A stretch of 64,000 nt of DNA, from the NCBI GenBank assembly GCA_036877525.1, contig JAZGTH010000013.1, positions 10,405,001 through 10,469,000 of the forward strand. Direction: 5' to 3'. A program made the position numbers and the translations under genes. Positions 38,690 to 49,400 of the stretch are shown piece by piece. This DNA comes from Chromobotia macracanthus. Its lineage: Eukaryota > Chordata > Actinopteri > Cypriniformes > Botiidae. Numbering within the stretch: position 1 is the first letter of the stretch; each line of letters starts with the position of its first letter. The notes under the pieces were generated by a model. It ran no database searches, was not told the DNA's origin, and was given only the letters and a program-made list of their open reading frames with translations.

Positions 38690-40330
38690 CGTCTCTGTTA
38701 TGCTTTAATTTTCTGTGAATTCATATACTCACAGCATAAAATTAGCAAAAGTTTAAAGTTTATATGATGTTTGATAGGCAGCCAGTGCAGTGTGGACAAA
38801 ATGGGGCTAATATGGTCATACTTATGCATTCTCGTGAGAACTCTGTCTGCTGCATTCTGAACCAGCTGGAGCCGTTTGTCTGTTGTTCTCGTGTCAAAGC
38901 GCCAATGGACCTTGGTTACGTATATAACCTTGGTTCTCTGAGAAGGGAACGAGACACTGCATCTCATTGCCATGCCTCACAGTTGATGACGTGCTCTACA
39001 GGTGCCCTAATATACTCATAAGCACACCTGATGTGCATTAGGCACTGCCGTGGGCCAATTACATTAGCATGATTAGACATGAGATTCAGACACCGAAGGC
39101 GTTCCCCATAACATCAAACCAGAGGCAGTGTCTCAGTCCCTTCTCAAGGAACAGAGGTTACATACGTAACCGAGAGTTTTACAAATATTGGAAATGTGCT
39201 TTTCAAATGATAAATTGCTATCAAAAATGACACTCAGGTTCTTGGCTAATGAAACTGTAGGCTTTACAGTGCATCCATCAAGAGTGAGACAGTGTTCTAG
39301 GTTGTTCCATGTGGAAGATTTTGGTCCAATAAGTAAAACTTCTGTTTTGTCTGTAGTTTAGTAGATTTAGTAGTAGAAAGTTGCTAGTCATCCAAGTTTT
39401 GATATCAACTATGCATTCTGTTAATTTGGTGAATTTATGCATCTTGTTGAGCCTAGAAGAAATGTACAGCTGAGTATCATGAGCATAACAATGAAAATTA
39501 ACTCTTTTTGTCTCAACTCTCAAGTCTCTTAATAATTGCTTCTAGAGGTAGCATGTACAGGGTGAAAAGCAGAGGCCCAAGCACTGAACCCTGCGGTACT
39601 CCATACTGAACTTGGGATCGGTATGACATCTTTTCAGTCACAGCAAAACAGACTGGAATCGGTCAGATAAATATGATTTAATCATGCCAGTACAGTTCCA
39701 TTTATGCCAACATAATTTTCAAGCCTATTTAGTAGAATGCTGTGGTCAATAGTGTCAAAGACTGCGCTAAGGTCAAGTAAAACTAGAAGAGACATGCAGC
39801 CACGATCGGCCGACAAGACCTAATCAATTGTCACTCTGATGAGAGCAGTCTCTGTACTATGATGTGGTCTGAATCCTGACTGGAAATTCTCACTGATACC
39901 ATTTCTTTCCAGGAAGGAACATATCTGTGAAGACACCACCTTTCCAGTATTTTTGAAATAAAAAAATACAGCTTGATCCCAGGGAACTAGTAAATTACAG
40001 ACCCATCTCAAATGTACTTTTTGTAAGGTTTTGGGACATATCCCAACATCAATGTTGAATTAGTAATCTATGTAGAGGATCTATAATTTCAAGAAGCATC
40101 TCTTTTAGCAATCTGGTAGGTATAGGATCTAGCACACATGTTGTTGATTTGGATGATTTAATTATTTTTGACAGTTCATCTATAGCAGAGAATGACTGGA
40201 GTTGTTCCTTGGGCACATTATTATGCACCATCAGATGTGATTGTGTTGCAGGCAATTGCATGTTTATCATTTTTTCTCTGGCAGTATCTATTTTGTTATT
40301 GAAGAAATGCATAAAATCATCACTACTATT
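38690..40330 (-). mobile_element. Degenerate L2-type LINE, interrupted
   Basis: Minus-strand pieces from 5' to 3': SKSTTCVLDPIPTRLLKEML (near 40110), VVSSQICSFLERNGI and FQSGFRPHHSTETALI (near 39830-39940), CYAHDTQLYISS, a decayed YADD box (near 39470), LSVIFDSNLSFEKHISNI (near 39200), and KRLQLVQNAADRVLTRMHKY with HISPILSTLHWLPIKHHINF (near 38770-38880). This is the L2/CR1-like RT and its C-terminal domain. About 60 residues are missing where the DIRS-terminus element sits at 38914-39172. Confidence 0.82.
38914..39172. mobile_element. Short inverted-repeat element with DIRS-like termini
   Basis: The left end GGTTACGTATATAACC plus GAGAAGGGAACGAGACACTG is the imperfect inverse of the right end, CAGTGTCTCAGTCCCTTCTC plus GGTTACATACGTAACC. 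The same terminal sequence appears at the ends of the DIRS-like copies at 4953-5005, 26992-27027 and 48174-48480. It interrupts the L2 LINE. Confidence 0.8.
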
Positions 40331-40819
40331 ATATTGACATAAGTAGATAATGCTTTATCTTTTATCTTTGGGCACCCACAACATTCGAATGGGGGGGGCT
40401 TGACCAGCATGCTCTACCTATGAACAGGGGAGCCTAAAATAACAAATAAAAGAAACAATGATGTAAGGTTTTTTTTTTACATGTATACGTTTTTACGTAT
40501 GAGAACAGTGTTTAATTACAGGCTGAAGATTACAGGCTGAAGGTTGATGACAATGAAGGAGCACAGGTGACAGGAATTATTTAATTAACTGATTAAGGCT
40601 AGGTGAGCTTTTCTGATATGTAAGTGGGTGGATCTGATGTAGGGTTTGAAAGCTTCTGATGAACAACAACATAATTTTGATTCAAATTTGAACCTTAATT
40701 TGATGTTGGGAGATACCTTTTTGAGCAGCTGTGGTTGCTGCACTTACACAAAATGAGTGACTAGAAAATTGGTCTGCTGAGATACTGGACAAAATATTGT
40801 TGCAGAGTGATTGTAGTCA

Positions 40820-41470
40820 TCGACAAAAAGTGGATTCTTTGAAGACTGAACCAGGGAACGACTCTATTGCAGGTATTTTAGGAGAGAGTGATACAATTGA
40901 ATAGAAGTCGGTACAGTGAAAATATAAATTAAGTGGCCTTTTTGCTTGATCTGTTTTGCTTTGTTTAATGAAGAAATAGATTTTATTATCTAAAAGCTGT
41001 AAATCTGAAATCGTAGGATGGGTATTAGGGCTGAAGTTAAAAGTGATGGTTAATTTGGAACAGCAGAGAAAACCAAAGATGAACATTGCGTCAAGTGTGC
41101 AAGCGGCATTAAGCCAAGATGGAGGGTGAAAATGCAGTTGGTATGTTAATAGTAATAGGCATCCGGGTGGGTGGGTTGGTTTCATGCTAGAGACCAACCC
41201 CAAGAAGGATGGAGGAACAGGTAGAAGAGAACAGGGGCAAGCAGAGAAAAGGTTTGCATCAGGACTTGAGCCGCTAGCAGAGGCATCCTCACACCAGGAA
41301 ATGCACCTTGAGTTGGGAACCACAGATAGAATATGAGAGTAGAAGGAGGAAAACGTAAAGTTTGAGTGAATTGAGGGTGGCTGGCAACGCCAATGGTGTA
41401 AGTATGTGGGGTGGTGTCAGTAGTGGTTGTTGCGATAGGCTGAGCGGATTGGGGAGAGGTCCAACCGGGG
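40820..41470 (-). pseudogene. Tyrosine recombinase fragment (Ngaro- or Crypton-like)
   Basis: Minus-strand reading contains HTYTIGVASHPQFTQ, like the N-terminal core-binding domain (near 41365-41410). MFIFGFLCCSKLTITFNF (near 41030-41080; catalytic Arg replaced, usual form FLRxSE) and FIKQSKTDQAKRP (near 40930-40970) follow. It differs from the DIRS-like recombinases elsewhere in the window. The C-terminal HxxR and Tyr boxes were not found. Confidence 0.55.
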
Positions 41471-41712
41471 GAGAAATTGGGGCACGGCCTGCCACTGTGT
41501 GGCAAGCAGTCAGGGAAGCTGCAGGGTAAGACACCTGGGTTTGGCAGACGAGACCGAGGCAGAAGGAGAGAAGTTTGTCGACTGAAGGTAGAAGTTAATA
41601 AATTATACAGCTGTGCTTAATTTAATTTGCATTAAATTTAATCTGAAAACTGGTCAGAGTTTAAAAGGGTTTGTCTTAATGCTTTCACGGTGCAGGAATG
41701 GCTGGATGGGAC

Positions 41713-42343
41713 TGTCAGGTATCACAGACTAATGAACCCAGGTGCAGACAGCGATAAACAAAAAAATCTCTCTTTATTAATAAAACAAAACAACAACCCA
41801 CAAGGGGGTAAAACGGGAACCAAAACAACAATAGAACTTGAACAAAAGAGCTCTAAAAAAACAGAGCTTAATGAAACTAAAAAAAATGGGGAAAAACAGA
41901 CAGGGCAGATGCGGGACAAAAACACGACCAGACAAGACTCACTGTGACTAGGAACAAGATACAAGAAACGAGATAGAGAGACACTAGAGAGAATGAACCG
42001 ACAAGAGACAGAGAACACGAGGGCATCAAATAACACGGACAAACGAGGAACAGGTGCGCGACATGAGCGCAAACGAGACAAGAGAATAAGGGGGCGGGGA
42101 CAAGACGCGTGACCGGAGAGCACATGGCAAATGTAAACAAAACAGAGACCATGTGCTTCCACACAAGACAAGGACCCAGAGCGCGCGTTCAGATCCCGAC
42201 TCCAAGAAACAAGAACCAAGACAAGGAGTCAAGATCAAGGAGTCAGGATTAAAACAACACGCTCTGACACAACACACAGGGCATGTCAGGATCCTGGCAA
42301 TATAATCAAGAAAGATTCAGGACAGAGAGTCAGGACCCTGACA
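41713..42343 (-). mobile_element. Solo LTR with 5-bp target duplication
   Basis: Same family as 37961-38633 in reverse orientation, 631 bp. Its ends in plus-strand reading are TGTCAGGTATCAC and GGACCCTGACA. GGGAC flanks both sides (41708-41712 and 42344-42348). The poly(A) signal is at the corresponding place on the minus strand. Confidence 0.87.
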
Positions 42344-42348
42344 GGGAC

Positions 42349-44855
42349 GTAGTGAAGGCCAACAGAGGAAATTGTTTTTGACTCCTTTGGCTACATCTGT
42401 CATGGTGTCAGCTGTTATGGTGAGGGATGGCTATATATATACGCACCCCTTTGCGATGATTGGTTGGGTTACATGACTGTGCTCTTCCTGAACTTTGTTA
42501 AATAAACATCAGAAAATATGTATAAAATTAATATAAAATATATGTATAAAAATACAGTCAAAAATATGAAAAAAACATAGTTATTTAAAAACACCCAGGA
42601 CCATTTTTTCTAGCCATGAAGACCAGTTCATTTAACAGCTCTATCAATAGTCCTTGATTTCTGATTACATGCTGCTGCAAACATGGATTGAAAACCCCTG
42701 ATATAAATGAAATATTTTATTGGACAAATTCTATAAATAACATAATAATAACTAGGAAGCAGAAATGTAACATTTGTATTAGTTTGCGTAGCTTTTTCTT
42801 TCAACAAGCAATTGTTAATTTTGACTGTATAGCTGATTTACCAAAAATTAAAACTTAAAAAAATTGAACTTGGTTGCGTGTATATTGTACATTTTCATAT
42901 GAATGAATATATGATACATTTATTTATACACTTTAGGAATTATTAACACACTTTAGGGTAGATTAATATTAAAAATAGAAAAAAATATTGGTAAGTTATG
43001 TCCTGAACTGGTGTACCTGGCAGGGCTGGCCCCAGCATTTTGGGGGCCCGAAAGCTGGGCTCAGACTACAGGATTCTCAAGCTGATTTTACCCCAATTCC
43101 CCTCTCAATAATCTTAGAAAACATCAGGTCCAGGACCTTGATCAGGTCTGATGTTCATCTAGATTGTCTGGTAATGTGAGGCATTTACAGATCAAATCTT
43201 ACACTTCCCGATCTGCTCTGAGAAACATCGGGGCTGCTCCAAACATATCAAACATAATATTTTAATATTTAAGATTTTAAATTGATATGACTGTGTCAGT
43301 ACCTTTACTGTAGTAAATGAGAGACAGAGCTGCAATTTGAAATTGAAAACCTCATATATAAATGTAAAATCGCTCATATTTAGTTTGTCCTCTAACAAAT
43401 TAAGAACTTCTTTAAACTGCCACCCTTTTCAAGGTGTCAAGCCCTCATTTTCTCATGCTTGTGTAAATTGTGCCATGTGTAAGATTAGACGTTAAGGATT
43501 GTAAGTACAGAAAGACAATAATGTTTTCATCATATAACACGGTTTAATTCTTTCAGACCACAAATGCACTTATATTCCATACAAGTACATGTGCATTTAT
43601 TTTTACTACATAGACTCTAATCTCGTATTAAAATCTTATGCACGTCAAATACACAATCCTTTTATAAATCTAGAAAATGAAAGACATCTCCATGGAAACA
43701 TTTGTCTGCTGTGCTACAGGTTATATGATGCATGTTGTTTATACAGTTACTCAAGACATTCAGAACATTGACATGCTACTAAGAAATGGGGTGGGCAGCA
43801 GCACAGGGGAAAGGCAAGTCCACAGGAGGAGGTGTGGTCCTCAAAGCATTGACAGGTAGAAGCAGAATATGAAGCAGCACGGTCATGGAGACAAAGGGCA
43901 ACATACAACACATGGCAGGGCGGTTTCCATTAGTAAAGTCTATCATACTTCCTTGAAAACCCATATGTACAGTTTAATCTTTACCTAAGAACCATATTTA
44001 GAGTAAGTGGATAAAGCACTTTCTTATAAAACTGTTTTTAAAGTGTACAACAGCATAGGTCCTTTACATTCTCTGCTCCTGTTTTTTATTTCTTTTCATA
44101 TAATATCATTTAAGGTGCCATGAGTTTATGGTGTTATAAAGCAAGTACATTTGCTTAGCAGTCAACACTGCAGACAAGCAGTAGCTCAAGTCATTTTCAC
44201 AAATAATACACAGAATCCTTGAAGCCACATCTATCACATCTTAGAAAACACAATTTGCTTATGGAACTATACAGGTTCAACTAAAAGTAAGGCAATTTTC
44301 ATATTCCTAGTCAAGAATTGTGAATAATTTTCAATTGAACTAGTCAGTGTCAATATATCATTAATGAATGACAAAAAGTGCATGAGGTACATTCTAAACA
44401 AAACACTGTCATGACGTGATAGATACAACCTTTCTCTTGCCTTAAAATAATTAACAGGAAACACTAACAAAACAGAGAAAGTGAGGTGAGCTGGTTAACC
44501 CCTGAGGGGTAAAATGCTAGAGATGATGTCTGGAGTTTTAAGGATACATTTCAGAAATATTATGCATTATGAGGGGTTGGAAATCAATAATAGTAATAGC
44601 AATAATAGCTAAAGCTTTATTTTAACACCGCAAAGGAGTGACAAATACCAATCACTGAGGATAACTGCATGCATATGATTCAGTCTTGGAATTTGAAAAA
44701 ATGAGGAAAGTAGCTTAACAAACAGAAGCATTTTACACTTGCCCAAATGCATAAATGCCCTCCTGCCTACAATTGGGAACTACAGTAGTGAAATTTGAAA
44801 ATGTTATGGTCAATCTCACAAAAAAATGTCCAGGACATATTTCACCCTAAAAGAA
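42349..44855. other. Sequence downstream of abhd3 without a recognised gene
   Basis: No protein-like frame was recognised. Part of it could belong to the abhd3 3' region on the minus strand, but no transcript end can be fixed from sequence. Confidence 0.45.
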
Positions 44856-45406
44856 AACAGAAATATACATTATGATGATTATGTGTTTATATAGAAACAT
44901 ATATAATAACAATATAATCATTAAGAATTTTTCCCTTGTTCATTCTTTCCTAAAAATATCTAAAGGCTTAAAACAATACTGACCTTTCAATAACACATTT
45001 AATCCAAACCTATTTTTAAAAACAAATGTTTATTCTGATAAAACATTTCATTTTAATATTTCATTTATGGACTTTTGTTCCATTTAATTTCTAATTGACA
45101 TTTGTATCACAATATATACTGTAAGGTAAGTTTGTGAACCACCTTAATGTTGGCTTGAGAAAGCATGGCGTGGAAAAAAAGAAAGGATGAAAGGAAGAAA
45201 GAAAGAAAGAAAGACAGAGAGTGGTTGATAGAATGATAGACAGAAAGATGGATAGTGCAGATCAGATCCTCCTACATTGTGGAAACCAAGCAGTCCCCAT
45301 GAAAAAATGTATTATTCAATTGATTTGAAAATGTAAAAATGCAAAAACATTTGTGTGAGGGTTACGTTTAGGGGTAGGGATAGAATATACAGTTTGTACA
45401 GTATAT
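44856..45406. repeat. Direct duplication, copy 1 (3' of abhd3)
   Basis: About 550 bp matching 47029-47580 in the same orientation. Identity is high by eye, with small indels such as an expanded GAAA run near 45195-45215 and a shortened segment near 45080. Shared landmarks include ATTTAATCCAAACCTATTTT and GGTTGATAGAATGATAGACA. Confidence 0.9.
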
Positions 45407-45569
45407 AAGTCATTATGTCTATGGAAAATCCCCACAAAACATACAAAGCAAATGTGCATGAGAGTGTGTGTGTTTCTGTGTGTAGAAGCTTAAACAAGTC
45501 CATATGGCATAGAAATACTACACAGAATGATAATGATAGACAGATAAATATACAGACAGACAGACAGAC

Positions 45570-45930
45570 AGATTTAGCATGATGTTAGAATGTTTTAGCA
45601 TGATGCTAACATGATTTAGCATAATGTTAACATGACTTAGCATGATTTAACATGATGTTAACATGTTTGGCATGATGCCAGCATGTTTAGCATGATTATA
45701 GTATGATGTAACATGATGCAAGCATGTTTTAGTGTGATATACTAAAATATGGCTTATTCAAGATGTTATGCAGTTGCTAGGGTGCTCTAAATGGTTGCTG
45801 GGGTGTGGCTAGGAAGTTGCCAGGGCAATACCTAAAGCCCACTGACAACCCAAGTCAAAAAAGCCCACCCATATATTTCTACAATGTTGCTAGGGTGTAG
45901 CCAGATAGTTCACATTGTTAAACTAATAGA
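45570..45930 (-). repeat. Inverted relative of the 23870-24690 repeat block
   Basis: Variants of TTTAGCATGATGCTAACATG, then TTGCTAGGGTGCTCTAAATG and GGCTAGGAAGTTGCCAGGGC, are the reverse complements of units in the 23870-24690 block, in reverse order. Shorter relatives occur near 46830-46910 and 54290-54370. Confidence 0.8.
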
Positions 45931-46493
45931 TGGATGCATGTCTGAATCAAATGAGCCCACTTCCAGTTCTCTATAACTTTCTGATACACCCAATCGCTTA
46001 TAAAAGTAATAGCACACCTCTCTCCATTAAGTCGGTCAATTTGACCACTCCTTCATGGGTCTACGACAAATGGGGTGGGGCAAATTACGTTTACAAGTTA
46101 AGTTTTGTCCAGATAAAGATGCAAGAGAGTAATAGTGATGCTTAGTGAAGCACCTCTAATAAGTCTAAAAACAACAGTATGTTGTTTCTCAAGCGAACAT
46201 AATGAAAATACTCAAACGTAATTATGAAAGTCAACACAATACGCACGCAAGTCACATGAATGTAAATTAAGAGTCAAGCAAGTGCACCAAAGGATGGATG
46301 GAACATTTGAAAGCATAAAAGCATTTCTGTTCAAAAAACATAAATTAAAGTGATATGCTTAGTAATATAAAAATAAATACATGAACAAACAAACAAATAA
46401 AAACAATCCTGGCTTTTAAATGAACCTGTACCCTTCTGTTTGAAAATATATCAGGAATTTTGTGCTCATGGCTGTAGAGCGAATGGGGGGGGG

Positions 46494-49400
46494 TCAGTGG
46501 AGATCAGTTAGACTACCGCTGTTCTCAAAGACAGCCTTAGTGAACTGCCGGAAAACTCGGTCCATGTAGGTGCTTTGTCGTGGCCACAGACCCTCCAGGA
46601 AACCAATATGGCCACCGTGGCAGGTGATGAGAAGAGCGATATTGGGGTTCTTCTTCGCAGCCTCCACTGGAAAGGCTAAGGAGAAAGACTCTTGTTGGCT
46701 GAAGGCAGACACATGAAACCTAAGGGACTTTGAGTCTAAAAAAAGCTTAATTTATGTCAAAATGTTGTCACTTGTGGAAGTGCCAGTGGAAAACTTACCA
46801 CCACTACGCTGTGTTAGAATGTTGTGGTTTCTTTTGGGGTGTTGCTATGTGGTTGCTAGGGTGTTTCTAGGATGGATTTCTAGGTGGTTACTTACTGGTC
46901 CAAGTCAAAACCTCTCATATTTGGCTTATGTCACAATGTAGGTTTATGGAAATTCTGTAAGAACTTAGTAAAGAAACCCCACCTCTTCTCAACAATCAAG
47001 TATCATTGTTCACAGCATAGTTAAGGTAACAGAAATATACAATATTATGATTATGTGTTTATATATAAACATATATAATAACAATATAATCATTAAGAAT
47101 TTTTGCCTTGTTCATTCTTTCCTAAAAATATCTCAAGGCTTAAAACAATACTGACCTTTCAATAACACATTTAATCCAAACCTATTTTTAAAAACAAATG
47201 TTTATTCTGATAAAACATTTCATTTTAATATTTCATTTATGGACTTTTGGACATGGTCCACTTTATGGACATTTAATTTCTAATTGACATTTGTATCACA
47301 ATATATACTGTAAGGTAAGTTTGTGAACCACCTTAATGTTGGCTTGAGAAAGCATGGAGTGGAAAGAAAGACAGAGAGTGGTTGATAGAATGATAGACAG
47401 AAAGATGGATAGTGCAGATCAGATCCTCCTACATTGTGGAAACCAAGCAATCCCCATGCAAAAATGTATTATTTAATTGATTATTTGAAAATGTAAAAAT
47501 GCAAAAACATTTCTGTGAGGGTTATGTTTAGGGGTAGGGATAGAATATACAGTTTGTACAGTATACAGTTTGTACAGTATTGTTAACTTTGTTAAAAACT
47601 TTTAAATGTTTTATATTTATGGTACAGGGTTTTTCAATACTCCACACTCAAAACACTTTAGCAAAACCCTAGCAAGCACCCGCAACAACCTGGCAACCAA
47701 TCACAACATCCTAGCATCAAGGCAGTGAGTTCTGAATAGGAAGCATTTCTCACATTATTTTCAGAAAATGTAATTATCGTCAGGGTGGACTCACCATGAT
47801 TCGGGGAAAAGACATCGTCAGCCGCATTGAGGCACAACATTGGCACCTGCACAGACTTGAGCTTATAGATGGGGCTAGCGTCTCGATAGTACTCATCATT
47901 GGTCCGATAGCCGAACATGATGGATGTGAAACGTTCATCAAATTCTCGGATCGTTTTAGCCTATGGAATGGGTGACCGCAAGAACCGGCAATAAATAATT
48001 CTGCACCAAAGATCAGGTATATAGACAACAGAAAACTCTATAGATGGAGACGCACCTTCATCACGTGGTCTATGTCATACTTTTTTTCAAGAATAGTTCT
48101 GTGACTGTAAAAAGGAAAGAGAAGAAGACACTATGATATTTACAATGGAACTTATGCCTAATTGTAAAACGTCTCGGGTTACAGTCCCTGAGGAACAAGG
48201 GAACGAGACACTGCATCATGAAACAACACTTTGGGGAATGACCTCAGCATAACAGTGTCTGATGCAAGTGTAAAACTAGTCCAATCTTGATTGGGGCTAC
48301 GTGGTGATGTAGCATGTGATTATGAACTACGGAGGCTACAACTTTGGAAGAACTTTGGAACATATCGAAGTTAACTTCTGATAGTCAAAGCAAGAAGTTA
48401 TCAGGTGCTTAGGATGTGTGACAAAGCGATGCAGTGTGTCGTTCCCTTCAGAGGGAACAAGGGTTACAGTCGTAACCCAAAACATTCTCTTTCAAAGAAA
48501 CTCATGATGTGTCGTGAAACAACACTTTGGGGAATGAAATACCTACTGTGTCACACAGCCTGGAGCCAATCTGGTGTGCCAATACATACTGGGCATAACT
48601 AAGGATGAGAGAACAGAACAGCCTGTAGTGAAAGCAAGATTCAAATGATTGAATCTAATAAACGTGTGAAGGGACGCCTATCCAGCAGCATCACAGACCT
48701 CCTGTAGAAAGACCCCTGATAAAAGGGTTTTAGAGGAAACCACTCCTCTAGTTAAGTGAGCCCTAACTTGAAAAGGTGAAGGCAAATTATGCAGCTCGTA
48801 GGCCATGGAGATCAATCCAATTACTAATGTTTTGCTTAGAGGCAGGGAAACCCTTCTTAGGAGATAATACAACAAATACACCAACAACTGGTCAGATTTT
48901 CTTCACTGAGTTCTTTGTCACATAGGCCTCCACAGCCCTAAAAGTAAATGTAGCCTGCTATGTCAGCTGACTCATAAGGTGGAGAATGGAAGGCCTGAAA
49001 TACCACAGATCGTGCTACATTAGAGGGCACTTTGGGCACATAACCTGGCCTAGGGTGGAGAATGGCCTTGACCCTCCCTAGAACAAACTCCAGACAAGAG
49101 GAATATACAGAAAGGGCTTGCAAATCCCCAGCCCTTTTGGGGAAAGTAACAGCAAGAAGAAAGGCCTTCTTAAGAGATAAAAACGTCTCTGACACCTGAT
49201 TAAAGGTTCGAAGGGATAGCCCTTCCAAAATTACTGCCAGGTCCTATTCTGGTACACTAGACTAGATGAGCAGCCTCATCCTCCTAACAACATGAAGGAA
49301 ACGAACAATTTAGATGGTGTCTCCCCAAAGGATCATGATTCAATGGTGCGTGGAGGGCAGCGATGGCCACCACATAAGTGTGGACGAGGAGAGGCCCCCA

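Noticed and set aside
41722..42219. 165-codon minus-strand frame
   Set aside because: It is inside the second solo LTR and matches the LTR frame at 38074 rather than any protein family.
43677..43964. Short frames on both strands downstream of abhd3
   Set aside because: No family resemblance; overlapping frames on both strands argue for chance.
45570..45730. Regularly spaced TAGCATGATG units, superficially like a CRISPR array
   Set aside because: Units are degenerate, have no unique spacers of constant size, and the host is a vertebrate.
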